Below the pieces are notes generated by a model. It made no database searches and was not told the DNA's origin. It worked only from the letters and a program-made list of their open reading frames with translations. A stretch of 64,000 nt of DNA. Source: Companilactobacillus jidongensis. Lineage in GTDB: Bacteria; Bacillota; Bacilli; Lactobacillales; Lactobacillaceae. A program made the position numbers and the translations under genes. Positions within the stretch are counted from its first letter, which is position 1. The number at the start of each line of letters is the position of its first letter. The DNA lies in the NCBI RefSeq assembly GCF_003946575.1, contig NZ_RHOP01000011.1, forward strand, positions 1 to 64,000, in the 5' to 3' direction. Of the stretch, positions 43,634-53,682 are shown piece by piece.

Positions 43634-45292
43634 TTGAGGAAGAAACTAGCTTTCGCAGCTGCTGTTCTAGTATTTTTTTCTTTAATAGCAGTGGCGTGTT
43701 CAAAAACTAGTTCCAGTAGTAATGACGGAAAAGTATTAAGTACCGCACAGATAAAAGAAAATATTGGTTCTAAGTTGGTTAAAACACGACAGAAATCTCA
43801 GTCAGCTTTAACGAAGCAATATCAAAAGGAGGTCGAGAAAAAGTCCAATACATTGGATGATCCATATATAAAGGTTAATCCTTATAAGACGTCACCATTG
43901 ACAGCGTTAGTTGTTTTTCAAACAGATCAAGAGGCTGAAGTGTCCTACACTGTTGTGGGAGAAAGTGATAGCACAAGTATCACGAATAAAGTAAACGGCG
44001 GTTATTCCACAACTCATCAGATTCCGATAGTAGGATTGTATGCTAACAAGACGAACGCTGTGACGATCAATGTGACCTATAAAGATGGAACAACAGAAAC
44101 AAAAACGGTTAAGATTAAAACAGGTGCACTTCCTAAGTATATTAAGAATGCAACTATCACAGTTAAAAATACCGATAAGGCAAAAATGGATATTGGTGAT
44201 AATAAGTTAACTATTATTAATAGAACGACTAAGGAACCATTTGCCATCGATGCCGATGGAAACGTTAGATGGTATTTGACTGAGTATTCTCAACACACGA
44301 TTGAACAGATTTCTAATGGTCATATGTTGGTATTGACTAAGAGGAATGAGGATTTACAGGTTTATAATGATTTGATAGAGACAGATGTATTAGGCAGAGT
44401 ATATAAGGAATACAGCTTTGATTCAAAAACCAAGTCAAATGATTCAGGTAATGCTAAGGATGAAACAACTGTGATTCATCACGATCTATTAGAATTACCT
44501 AACCATGATATTTTGGCAACCGTAAGTGACGGATCTAAATACAAAGAAGATGTCATGGTTCAAATTTCTCATAAGACTGGTAAAGTAGTAAAAGTTATCG
44601 ACTTGAAGAAAATCTTGCCTAGTTCTATGTACAAGAGTTACAAGGCAGGATCAGATGATAAAGTCGATTGGTTCCATCAAAATGCTGTAGATTATGATAA
44701 GTCCGATAATAGTATTATGATTTCTGGACGTAATCAAGATATGATTATGAAATTGGATTATAAGACGAATAAAATTATTTGGATTTATAGTGGGAAGAAA
44801 AAAGTAACTTGGCCCAAAAAATATCGTGATAAGATTTTGACACCGACCCTAGGAACAACTATTACAGGTGGTCAACATGGTCTGTATTTGTTAAAGCACG
44901 ATGGTGATAGTGAAGATATAATTCTATACGATAATAATATTGATGTTACCAACGGTAATAAGAAAACTTCAGGTAAGTATTCTCAAGCAGTTGAGTATAA
45001 TATCAATACAAAAAACATGACCATAAATCAAACGTGGGCATATGGTAAGAGTCTTGGTAAAACGAATTTCACAAGTATCATTGGTTTTGCTGAACGTGAA
45101 TCTAATGGTAATACTTTGATCGACTTTGGATTCAAAGCAAATGGTAAAGAGAGTAATATCATTGAAGTAGATTCTGAAGGTAAACAAGTATTCAATGTAA
45201 CTATGAAAAACGCGTCATCTAAGGCATATGCTTATCGTGCTTATCGAGTTCCATTCTATTCTTCTGATTATGTATTTGATATAGATAGTTAG
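43634..45292 (+). CDS. Arylsulfotransferase (ASST)-like lipoprotein
   Basis: 552 residues, starting with TTG eleven bases after GAGGGAG. Lipoprotein signal with lipobox SLIAVAC (Cys22) and a Ser-rich linker. An immunoglobulin-like region at about 80-165 precedes a beta-propeller. Residues matching the catalytic set of PAPS-independent ASST are present: His in VIHHDLLE (282/283), His348 in DWFHQNAVDYD and Arg366 in MISGRNQD. Known ASST enzymes move sulfate between phenols in Gram-negative periplasm; in Gram-positives the substrate is not established. It is predicted to sit on the outer face of the membrane. Converges on a membrane glycosyltransferase-like gene. Confidence 0.85.
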   Translation: MRKKLAFAAAVLVFFSLIAVACSKTSSSSNDGKVLSTAQIKENIGSKLVKTRQKSQSALTKQYQKEVEKKSNTLDDPYIKVNPYKTSPLTALVVFQTDQEAEVSYTVVGESDSTSITNKVNGGYSTTHQIPIVGLYANKTNAVTINVTYKDGTTETKTVKIKTGALPKYIKNATITVKNTDKAKMDIGDNKLTIINRTTKEPFAIDADGNVRWYLTEYSQHTIEQISNGHMLVLTKRNEDLQVYNDLIETDVLGRVYKEYSFDSKTKSNDSGNAKDETTVIHHDLLELPNHDILATVSDGSKYKEDVMVQISHKTGKVVKVIDLKKILPSSMYKSYKAGSDDKVDWFHQNAVDYDKSDNSIMISGRNQDMIMKLDYKTNKIIWIYSGKKKVTWPKKYRDKILTPTLGTTITGGQHGLYLLKHDGDSEDIILYDNNIDVTNGNKKTSGKYSQAVEYNINTKNMTINQTWAYGKSLGKTNFTSIIGFAERESNGNTLIDFGFKANGKESNIIEVDSEGKQVFNVTMKNASSKAYAYRAYRVPFYSSDYVFDIDS

Positions 45293-45297
45293 AATGC

Positions 45298-45338
45298 AAA
45301 AAAAGGACCAATTCCGGCGGTGGAATTGGTCCTTTTTG
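45298..45338. terminator. Terminator after the ASST-like gene
   Basis: Stem AAAGGACCAATTCC/GGAATTGGTCCTTT with loop GGCGGT and T-run. The next 150 bases before the convergent gene hold only a GTAGCAA/TTGCTAC palindrome at about 45388-45402. Confidence 0.93.
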
Positions 45339-45491
45339 CTAGAGGCAGATATCTAAATACGGAATACAGCAAGCTGCTTGATTGGGGTAGCAACTTGCTA
45401 CGACAAAAGTATAACACAACTTATATGCCTGAAAAGTATAAAATTTATCGCCTATGTGCCATGATATTGTACCAATAGATAAGATAATAAC

Positions 45492-46889
45492 TTAGTTAGA
45501 AACCTTAGCGTTAATTAATTTGACCTTTTCTTTTATTTGCTTGTCGAAGGCTTCCATTCTAAAGTATGGGGCTTGGTAACTCTTTTTGTTAACGGTATTA
45601 AGGGCATCTCTCCAATCGGCATAACTGATTGCAACAATTGGGATGTTTTTGTTTTCGATATAGTAGCTTTTAAACATTGCATCATTGTGAGTATCTGAAG
45701 ACCAGATGTAATCGGTATTTTTGTACGACGGAATATAGTAAACAGAACTATTTGCGTTAGTTTGAAATGCAGCATAGTCGATTGCTATTTCTAATGTTTC
45801 TCCGTAGTCTTTTGCCATATAATCATCACGAATTCCAGCGCCGATGAGCGCTAAAGTTACGATCGGTAATACAAATTTATGATATTTTTCAAGAACAATA
45901 TCAAGATTGATTGCTACCAACGTTACTCCAAATGTGAAACTGGCAAAAATACAACGTGAACCAAATGGTGAAATAATTATAAATGGAATAATTGCAACAA
46001 TACCGGATAGAATTAATGAAATATTTGTTATTGCCTGTTTTTTATTTTGCAATTTAATTGAAATCACAATTGTGACAATTGCCGCAATGAATAAAATTGC
46101 TACAATTGTTAAAATTACTTTTAAAGAATAGTAATTCTGGAAATAATTAAATAATGTATCTTGATGTGATCCGTTGACGTGACGATAAGCATCAGTGCCA
46201 GCTAAAATTTTGATGTAAGCACCGTTGATAAACATCAAAATAGCTCCGAGAAAATTACCGCCCATAATTGAATAGATAACTTTGTTGAATGAATTACCGA
46301 ATCGTTTTCGGAATAATAACCAAACTAAAACAATATTGAAGCAGTTTAATAAAGTAATATGTTCAGCGAAAAACTGTGCGAAAAATGCTGCAAAAAATAT
46401 TAACATGGTTGATGTGCGGTAATAATGAATTTTTTGGTTGTCCAGGTTCTTAATGACTAAGTACAGCAGGAACAGTGGGAAAACTACTGAAGGTACGTAA
46501 TTAGCGAAACCAGAGTGCCAACCCCAAATTTGCTTAAAAATAAGCTTTGGAGCCATCAGTAGGAAGAAAGCTGAAATTCCTGCTGAAACAAGGCCTAAAG
46601 TTTTAGTAGGGGAAATTTCCTCACGGATTTTTTGTATTAAGAAAACAATTAGTGTTGGAAAAGTTCCATAGGCTAAAAAGGCAATAAATTTGAATTTCAT
46701 CATCGAAATAATCAGTAGGTCGCCTAAATAACGTCCATCGTAATAAGTGAAGGTACCACTTTGAAAATATTGTTTGCCCCAATTACTCCACCAGTTAAGA
46801 TCATCACCGACCATGGGCATCCAATATCCTATCATTGCGAATATTAAAAATATAATAACGTAAAAGCTGAGTTTTGCTGTTCTTCTCAT
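45492..46889 (-). CDS. Polytopic membrane protein, DUF6056/GT-C-like
   Basis: 465 residues, about 12 membrane helices. Early motif VGDDLNWWSNWGKQYFQSGTF and DGRYLGDLLI resemble the acidic first outer loop of DUF6056 and related GT-C proteins that take part in teichoic acid or polysaccharide glycosylation. The start at 46889 is chosen over an in-frame start at 46931 because AAAGGAC lies directly upstream. No terminator of its own is clear; it converges on the ASST-like gene. Function in glycan assembly is inference from topology. Confidence 0.65.
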   Translation of the reverse strand: MRRTAKLSFYVIIFLIFAMIGYWMPMVGDDLNWWSNWGKQYFQSGTFTYYDGRYLGDLLIISMMKFKFIAFLAYGTFPTLIVFLIQKIREEISPTKTLGLVSAGISAFFLLMAPKLIFKQIWGWHSGFANYVPSVVFPLFLLYLVIKNLDNQKIHYYRTSTMLIFFAAFFAQFFAEHITLLNCFNIVLVWLLFRKRFGNSFNKVIYSIMGGNFLGAILMFINGAYIKILAGTDAYRHVNGSHQDTLFNYFQNYYSLKVILTIVAILFIAAIVTIVISIKLQNKKQAITNISLILSGIVAIIPFIIISPFGSRCIFASFTFGVTLVAINLDIVLEKYHKFVLPIVTLALIGAGIRDDYMAKDYGETLEIAIDYAAFQTNANSSVYYIPSYKNTDYIWSSDTHNDAMFKSYYIENKNIPIVAISYADWRDALNTVNKKSYQAPYFRMEAFDKQIKEKVKLINAKVSN

Positions 46890-47008
46890 GGGTTGTCCTT
46901 TGGAATTTATTAGTAATAAGAATAATCTCAAATAGCGTTTCAGGCAATGATTATTTTTAGTATACTAAAATATTATTACTGATTATTACACAGAAGGGTG
47001 AAAATACC

Positions 47009-47920
47009 ATGAAGAAAATTGTTGTATTGGGATCCATCAATATTGATACTATTTTGAATATTACTCGCTTACCGTTACCAGGTGAAACAATGGCAATGCA
47101 TGACCGCTCAACAGCTGGAGGTGGCAAGGGAGCTAATCAAGCAATTGCTGCTGTTAGAGCTGGAGCAGAAACTTCATTCATTGCTAAAATTGGGCAAGAT
47201 CACGCAGCCGATTTTATGCTAAATACTTTCAAAAAAGACAATTTAGATATTCAGCACGTGACGATGAACGAAAAAGCAGGAACTGGTAAAGCTTATATAC
47301 TCTTGGATGATAATGGTCAAAATAGTATTTTGATTTATGGTGGTGCTAATCAGACTATTACGATTGAAGATGTCCGTAAAGCAGAGAAGACAATCAAGGC
47401 AGCAGATTGTGTTATTTCTGATTTTGAGACGCCTATTTCAGCAACTATTGAGATGTTCAAAATTGCCAAAGCAAATGGCGTGATAACTATTCTGAATCCA
47501 GCTCCGGCAAAATTTGAGATACCTAATGAATTATTGAAATTAACGGATATTATTGCTCCAAATGAAACAGAGGCAGAAGCAATAACTGGTATAAAGGTGG
47601 TTGATGAAGAGTCAATGCAACGTGCTGCTGCCAAGATGCATGAACTTGGTGTACGAACGGTCTTGATCACTGTGGGATCGAAAGGTTCGTTCTATTCATG
47701 CGCGTCACATGAAAATGGATTTGTCAAGGCGTTCAAGGTAAAAACCGTTGACACTACTGCTGCTGGAGATACGTTTATTGGTTATTTGGCCGCTAATCTG
47801 AAGAGTGATTTGTCCAACTTGGAAAGTACCATGATCATTGCTAGTAAAGCATCTTCGATAACAGTTCAAGAACAGGGAGCACAAAATTCTATACCTCATA
47901 AAATACAAGTAAATTTGTAA
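47009..47920 (+). CDS. rbsK: Ribokinase
   Basis: 303 residues, PfkB family. N-terminal IVVLGSINIDTILNI, the first PfkB signature GGKGANQAIAAVRAGAE near residue 40, the NPAPA segment, PNETEAEAITG, VLITVGSKGSFY, and the second signature DTTAAGDTFIGYLAANL with catalytic Asp are all present. It phosphorylates ribose to ribose 5-phosphate. No ribose transporter or rbsD is adjacent. The ATG follows AGAAGGG. Confidence 0.93.
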   Translation: MKKIVVLGSINIDTILNITRLPLPGETMAMHDRSTAGGGKGANQAIAAVRAGAETSFIAKIGQDHAADFMLNTFKKDNLDIQHVTMNEKAGTGKAYILLDDNGQNSILIYGGANQTITIEDVRKAEKTIKAADCVISDFETPISATIEMFKIAKANGVITILNPAPAKFEIPNELLKLTDIIAPNETEAEAITGIKVVDEESMQRAAAKMHELGVRTVLITVGSKGSFYSCASHENGFVKAFKVKTVDTTAAGDTFIGYLAANLKSDLSNLESTMIIASKASSITVQEQGAQNSIPHKIQVNL

Positions 47921-47961
47921 AAAAATATAGTAATTTATTTAAACAGATTTTTCTGAACGGT

Positions 47962-47990
47962 TTGAAATGATGACGGATACATGTTAGTAT
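47962..47990 (+). promoter_or_regulatory. Promoter of the cold-shock gene
   Basis: -35 TTGAAA at 47962-47967, 17-base spacer, -10 TAGTAT at 47985-47990. This gives a leader of about 108 bases before the start codon. Confidence 0.7.
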
Positions 47991-48105
47991 AAGAGTTGTA
48001 TTTTTGAATGGTTAATGGTTCGAATGGTTTTATATAATAAAGACTTTCTTCCATAAAGTACCACGAGATAATGCACAAATATTAGTTATCAGGAGGAACA
48101 GTCTG

Positions 48106-48306
48106 ATGGAACATGGAACAGTGAAATGGTTTAATGCAGAAAAGGGTTATGGTTTTATTACTCGTCAAGATGGTAGTGATGTATTCGTACATTTCTCAGC
48201 CATCCAAGGTGACGGTTATAAGACACTTGAAGAAGGTCAAGCCGTAACATTCGATATCGAAGATAGCGATCGTGGACCTCAAGCTTCAAACGTTGTTAAA
48301 GCATAA
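48106..48306 (+). CDS. cspA: Cold-shock protein, CspA family
   Basis: 66 residues, the standard size. One OB-fold cold-shock domain with RNP1 KGYGFITR and RNP2 DVFVHFSAI, opening [16 protein letters not shown]. It binds single-stranded RNA and DNA and acts as an RNA chaperone. A strong AGGAGGA precedes the ATG, and the long leader is typical of genes whose mRNA folding changes with temperature. Terminator follows. Confidence 0.97.
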   Translation: MEHGTVKWFNAEKGYGFITRQDGSDVFVHFSAIQGDGYKTLEEGQAVTFDIEDSDRGPQASNVVKA

Positions 48307-48320
48307 TAACATTTAAAGTC

Positions 48321-48350
48321 AAAAGCCAACTCAAAAGAGTTGGCTTTTTT
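48321..48350 (+). terminator. Terminator after cspA
   Basis: Stem AAAAGCCAACTC/GAGTTGGCTTTT with loop AAAA and T-run. Confidence 0.95.
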
Positions 48351-48442
48351 AGTGTCCTTTTTTACACAGAATTTACAATAACTAAACATAAACTTTACAT
48401 TCGAAGAATATAATCAAGGTTTAAATGTAAGGAGTGTTTTTA

Positions 48443-49645
48443 TTGCTGGGTAACTCAGAATTGAAGTGGCAGAAGAATTTTCGGATTTTATGGTTTGGCA
48501 GCATGGTAACTGAATTAGGCAATGCAATGACATTACCATTTATTGTTCTCTATATTAATACATTGGGAAATTTTTCAAGTTCCGAATTAAATACATTAGG
48601 TGCGCTTGCTTTTTCACTAACATATTTGTCCAAAGCTATTGTTTCACCATTGTGGGGACGATTGGCTGATCAAAAGGGAAGAAAGCTAATGTGTCTAAGA
48701 GCTTCTGGTGTCATGACCATTACGATATTTCTCGTGGGGATGTCACCTAATGTATGGTTCTTACTATTTTTTAGAGTCTTGCAGGGGGCGTTCTCAGGAT
48801 ATATCAATAACGCTAATGCTCTTATGTCTGTCGAAGCACCGGTAGATATGAGGGGACGAGTGATGAGCAAGTTAGTAACTGGAAGTATAACCGGAACATT
48901 GATGGGTCCGTTGCTGGGTGTTATGTTAGCCACTTTTGTTGGATACCGAGGAGCCTTTTTTATTACAAGTATTTTGATGGCAACGGTTTTTATAACGACA
49001 TTATTAGGAGTCAAAGAAAATTTTGTTCCTATTACAAAAGAAAAGCTTCAACCATTGATTCCGGCAATGAAACAAATTGGTACAGGATTCTTCGTAGCAT
49101 TGTTCGTTTCATTACTAGCAATTCAAGCTACTACCAACGCCATTACGCCGATGGTAAGTTTGTTTGTTAAACAACTACTTCCAAATACAGAACACTTAAA
49201 CTTGATTACCGGATTTGTTTCTGCAGCACCGGGATTTGCGACGATTATGATGTCCGGATTGGCTGGTAGAATGATCGATGAATTTGGTGCTAAGAAGAAT
49301 TTGATGGTGTTTTTGAGTCTAGCAATAGTAACGTTATTTTTGACAAGTTTGATTCAAAATGTCTGGCAATTTGCTTCTTTAAGATTTGTATTGGGAATTG
49401 CTGATGCTGCTCTGTTACCTGCGATACAGATTTTGACGGTTCAGATGGTTCCACAGTCAATATTTGGTCGAGTATTTAGTTATAATCAATCTGCTCAATC
49501 ACTTGGTAGCGTAATTGGTCCAATGATGGCTGCCGGAATCGCTAATGTTAGTAGTTATCGAAGTATTTTTGTTTTTACAGGTTTCTTGGAGATAATGGCC
49601 TTGTTATGTTGGTTATTTTATTATCGAGGTTTGAAAGATCAATAA
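48443..49645 (+). CDS. MFS efflux transporter, DHA1 type
   Basis: About 400 residues, 12 membrane helices. Motif A between helices 2 and 3 reads GRLADQKGRKLM, and motif C-like GPLLGVMLATFVGYRGAFF lies in helix 5, both typical of drug:proton antiporters such as multidrug pumps. Substrate not readable. The start is taken as TTG at 48443, eight bases after AAGGAG; the GTG at 48434 overlaps that ribosome binding site. Lies between cspA and a glucosaminidase gene. Confidence 0.85.
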   Translation: MLGNSELKWQKNFRILWFGSMVTELGNAMTLPFIVLYINTLGNFSSSELNTLGALAFSLTYLSKAIVSPLWGRLADQKGRKLMCLRASGVMTITIFLVGMSPNVWFLLFFRVLQGAFSGYINNANALMSVEAPVDMRGRVMSKLVTGSITGTLMGPLLGVMLATFVGYRGAFFITSILMATVFITTLLGVKENFVPITKEKLQPLIPAMKQIGTGFFVALFVSLLAIQATTNAITPMVSLFVKQLLPNTEHLNLITGFVSAAPGFATIMMSGLAGRMIDEFGAKKNLMVFLSLAIVTLFLTSLIQNVWQFASLRFVLGIADAALLPAIQILTVQMVPQSIFGRVFSYNQSAQSLGSVIGPMMAAGIANVSSYRSIFVFTGFLEIMALLCWLFYYRGLKDQ

Positions 49646-49714
49646 TCATGTTAAGCCTACTTTGTTATGTTATTGTCATATTTTTTTGCGTTATATCGGC
49701 TATAATAGAGATTA

Positions 49715-50383
49715 ATGACAAAAAAGGATATTAAACAATTGCCGCAAAAGAAGAGATATACCAGTCGTCGGACTTCTCGACGCAGAAAAAATAATAGTAA
49801 TATATCTGTGATCACTTTAGTAATAGTCTTTGCAATTATTTTTGTCGGATTCTTTGGATATCGCCGTTATACAGAATATCGAGCAGAGACAAGGACGGTA
49901 GAGGTTCAACAAGAACGTAACACTTTTGTTAGCAAATTGGCTCCTTACGCCGTTACTTTAGGCAAGGAATATGGTGTTTTACCAAGTATTACGATTGCAC
50001 AGGCCATATTGGAAAGTGATTGGGGCAATAGTACGCTGGCAAAGGATTATAATAATTATTATGGTGTTAAGGGTGATAATCCAGATAACACCAAATTATT
50101 ACAAACAAAAGAGTATACAAATGGTCAATGGGTAACAATTAATGGTCGATTTAGAGTCTATTCTAACTTTAAAGAATCAATGAAGGATCATGCCGAGTTA
50201 CTAGTTAATGGTACAACCTGGAATTCCGAACAATACAAACAGGTTATACAATCAAAGGATTATATTGACGCCGCTGTGGCACTTCAAACAGATGGTTATG
50301 CGACTGATCCCGGATATACAAGTAAAATTATTCGGATTATACAAAAATATAATCTAAAAAAGTATGATGAGGGTATCAAGTAA
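49715..50383 (+). CDS. Membrane-anchored glucosaminidase (GH73)
   Basis: 222 residues. A very basic cytoplasmic tail (YTSRRTSRRRKNN), one membrane helix at about 29-49 (SVITLVIVFAIIFVGFFGY), then a GH73 domain: VLPSITIAQAILESDWGNS with the catalytic Glu, NYYGVKG, FRVYSNFKESMKDHAELL, and the C-terminal YATDPGYTSKIIRIIQKY. It cleaves the GlcNAc-MurNAc glycan bond in peptidoglycan (LytG/Auto-like). No extra wall-binding domain is present, so activity is near the membrane. Only a weak ribosome binding site is seen. Confidence 0.9.
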   Translation: MTKKDIKQLPQKKRYTSRRTSRRRKNNSNISVITLVIVFAIIFVGFFGYRRYTEYRAETRTVEVQQERNTFVSKLAPYAVTLGKEYGVLPSITIAQAILESDWGNSTLAKDYNNYYGVKGDNPDNTKLLQTKEYTNGQWVTINGRFRVYSNFKESMKDHAELLVNGTTWNSEQYKQVIQSKDYIDAAVALQTDGYATDPGYTSKIIRIIQKYNLKKYDEGIK

Positions 50384-50418
50384 AAATCAAAATATGATAG
50401 ACTCTAATTATTCTATAA

Positions 50419-51015
<597 letters not shown>

Positions 51016-51031
51016 TTAGGAAGGTGGATTT

Positions 51032-52162
51032 ATGACTTTTATTGCGCCTGGTAAAACCCTGGGAATAATTGGTGGCGGCAGTGAAACTTATTTGTTCGAA
51101 TTGGAAGCTAAGCGAATGGGATTTAGAACGATGCTTTTGACGACCGAAGAAGATGACATTGCTACACAAGCAGCCGACAATTATTTAGTTGGTGAATTAG
51201 AAAACATCGAAAATCTAAGTGAATTGGGCCATAGAAGTGACCTTCTTTTGTATATGGATGAAAATTTCAGTAGTAGTCTTTTGGCGCAACTTGAAGCAGA
51301 ATTCAATGTTGCCCAAGGTTCAGGATTATTGTCCATAGTACAAGACAGGTACATTGAGCGTACGTTGCTAAATGATCTGAATATTAATGTGCCACCGTTT
51401 TTTTCAATCGTAACGACTGACGATATTAAAAAGGCGATAGAGGAGATCGGCTTCCCTTGTATTATGAAGCCGATTCAAAAGAATCAGACTGCTCTTAGAC
51501 GTCACGTGTTGTATAACTACAATGACGTTGACCAAGTTACTAGCTTATTGGAAGATGGAACTTATATCTTGGAGGCTTGGATCGATACCAAGGCAGAATA
51601 TTCCATTATGGTAAGCAAAAGTAAAGACGGTAAGGTTCATACTTTCCCTATGATCAGAGAGATTTATGATGGTTCACATTTGATGAGTTCTTATTTGTTT
51701 AAGAAGAACAATCCAGATGTTGAAGCGGAGATGCAGAGGGTAGCTTTAAAAATTGCTGACAAATTAGATTATGTGGGCATTTTTGGAATTGGATTCTTGG
51801 TGTCACAAGCAGATGTTCTATATGTGAAGAGAATTTTTCCAGGTATCAATTATTCAGCAAATGTTTATCAAGAAGCTACTGGAGTATCACAATTTGAACT
51901 GCACATTAGAGCTATTTGTGATTGGCCAATTCCTGAAATATATCCAATGGTGAATGCAGCAACTTTAAAAATTGTTGAAGGTAATTTACCTCAGAGTTTG
52001 GATCTATTGCAAGAAAAGGCACAATGGAAATTCAATTATTACACAGGATTTAAAGCTAAGAATGAAGCTAATCGGGATGTTGGATATATCTCGATTGTTT
52101 CAGACGATGCTGATGAACTAAAGGAAGATATCCTATCAACTAATATTTGGAGAGTAGAATAA
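51032..52162 (+). CDS. PurK-like ATP-grasp protein, divergent
   Basis: 376 residues, length and order as in N5-carboxyaminoimidazole ribonucleotide synthetase: N-terminal IIGGGSETYLFELEAKRMG, QDRYIER, ATP-grasp centre IMKPIQKN, and C-terminal SQFELHIRAICDWPIPE. Key canonical motifs are altered: GGGQLGRM is GGGSETYL, the Gly-rich GGYDGKG loop is KNQTALRRH (about 150-158), and E-x-APRPHNSGH is KRIFPGINYSANVYQ (about 266-280), so the Mg-binding Glu and the His are lost. It probably no longer makes N5-CAIR. It sits 3 bases before purB and after xpt, with no purE in the window, in keeping with a salvage-only locus. Confidence 0.75.
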   Translation: MTFIAPGKTLGIIGGGSETYLFELEAKRMGFRTMLLTTEEDDIATQAADNYLVGELENIENLSELGHRSDLLLYMDENFSSSLLAQLEAEFNVAQGSGLLSIVQDRYIERTLLNDLNINVPPFFSIVTTDDIKKAIEEIGFPCIMKPIQKNQTALRRHVLYNYNDVDQVTSLLEDGTYILEAWIDTKAEYSIMVSKSKDGKVHTFPMIREIYDGSHLMSSYLFKKNNPDVEAEMQRVALKIADKLDYVGIFGIGFLVSQADVLYVKRIFPGINYSANVYQEATGVSQFELHIRAICDWPIPEIYPMVNAATLKIVEGNLPQSLDLLQEKAQWKFNYYTGFKAKNEANRDVGYISIVSDDADELKEDILSTNIWRVE

Positions 52163-52165
52163 CTT

Positions 52166-53461
52166 ATGATTGACAGATATGTAACTAAAAAGATGAGCCC
52201 CATTTGGACAGACCAAAATAGATTTCAAGCATGGCTAGAAGTCGAAATTGCTGCAACTGAAGCATGGAGTGAATTAGGTGAAGTTCCTGCCGAAGATGCA
52301 AAGTTGATTGCTGAAAATGCTAAGTTCAATGTTGATGAAATTAGAGAAATCGAAAAAGAAACTAAACATGATGTTGTTGCTTTCACACGTGATGTTTCAC
52401 GTTATTTAGGACCAGAAAGAAAGTGGGTTCATTTCGGACTCACTTCAACTGATGTTGTTGATACAGCTTATGGATACTTAATGAAACAAGCAAATGACAT
52501 TATTCGTGAAGATTTAGATACATTTTTAGAAGTAGTAAAAGAAAAAGCTTTGAAATACAAAGATACAGTTATGATCGGCCGTACGCATGGTGTTCATGCT
52601 GAGCCAACAACTTTTGGGTTGGTATTGGCTAACTGGTATTCAGAAATCAAACGTGATATTGAGCGCTTTGATCACGCGGCTAAGGGTGTTGAAGCTGGTA
52701 AGATCAGTGGGGCTGTGGGTAGTTTTGCTAACGTACCGCCACAGGTTGAAGAATTAGTATGTAAAAAACTTGGCATTCGTGCTCAAGAAATTTCAACACA
52801 AGTTCTTCCACGTGATCTTCATGCCGAATACATTCAAACGATGGCATTGATTGCTACATCGATTGAACGTTTTGCGCTCGAAGTAAGACATCTACAGAGA
52901 ACTGAAGTCCGTGAAGCCGAGGAATACTTTGCTGCAGGACAAAAGGGTTCTTCTGCAATGCCTCACAAGCGTAATCCTATCGGTTCAGAGAACGTTACAG
53001 GACTTGCACGTGTCATCAGAGGTCACGCATTTACAGCTCTGGAGGACGTTCCTCTGTGGCATGAACGTGATATCTCGCATAGTTCAGCCGAACGTATCAT
53101 TATTCCCGATACAACAGAACTATTGGATTATATTTTGACTCGTTTTACAAAAATCACTAAGGATTTAACAGTATTTCCAGACAAGATGATGGAAGATATG
53201 AACTTAACACACGGATTGATCTATTCACAACGTGTCATGCTGAAGTTGGTTGAATCTGGCCTTAGCCGTGAGCAAGCATATGACATTGTTCAACCTAAGA
53301 CTGCTGAAGTTTGGGATGAAAAGAAAGACTTCCGTACATTATTGGAAGCTGATAGTCGTGTGACTGATAAGTTATCAAAGGCTGATATTGATGATGCTTT
53401 TGATTATCATTGGCACTTGAAACACGTTGATGAAATTTTTAAACGTGTTGGATTAGAATAA
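52166..53461 (+). CDS. purB: Adenylosuccinate lyase
   Basis: 431 residues. Fumarase/aspartase superfamily with the signature [23 protein letters not shown] at about 257-279, [27 protein letters not shown] with the catalytic His, and [21 protein letters not shown]. It converts adenylosuccinate to AMP and fumarate and also acts in de novo purine synthesis. Starts 3 bases after the purK-like gene, so it is in that operon. Terminator follows. Confidence 0.97.
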   Translation: MIDRYVTKKMSPIWTDQNRFQAWLEVEIAATEAWSELGEVPAEDAKLIAENAKFNVDEIREIEKETKHDVVAFTRDVSRYLGPERKWVHFGLTSTDVVDTAYGYLMKQANDIIREDLDTFLEVVKEKALKYKDTVMIGRTHGVHAEPTTFGLVLANWYSEIKRDIERFDHAAKGVEAGKISGAVGSFANVPPQVEELVCKKLGIRAQEISTQVLPRDLHAEYIQTMALIATSIERFALEVRHLQRTEVREAEEYFAAGQKGSSAMPHKRNPIGSENVTGLARVIRGHAFTALEDVPLWHERDISHSSAERIIIPDTTELLDYILTRFTKITKDLTVFPDKMMEDMNLTHGLIYSQRVMLKLVESGLSREQAYDIVQPKTAEVWDEKKDFRTLLEADSRVTDKLSKADIDDAFDYHWHLKHVDEIFKRVGLE

Positions 53462-53471
53462 ATATTGTTGA

Positions 53472-53503
53472 AAGATATTTGCTTAGGCAGATGTCTTTTT
53501 TTG
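53472..53503 (+). terminator. Terminator after purB
   Basis: Stem AGATATTTGC/GCAGATGTCT (one or two weak pairs) with a seven-T run. Confidence 0.75.
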
Positions 53504-53682
53504 CTGGCTACGAATTGTAAATGTACCAGTACGTTGTACCCCTAGAATCCTAGATAATGCTCAGGAGTTACCAGCACCTCAACGCGCCCTAATAGTATTA
53601 TTGTCATTAAAAATTTGCTACAATGTAAAATAGATGTTTTTTGTTAAATGTTGATATATTAAGGATTTGAAGGAGTTAGAAA

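Noticed and set aside
46925-46945. cre-like site before rbsK (TAGCGTTTCA, reverse strand)
   Set aside because: Only about 9 of 14 consensus positions match, and the place relative to both genes is unclear.
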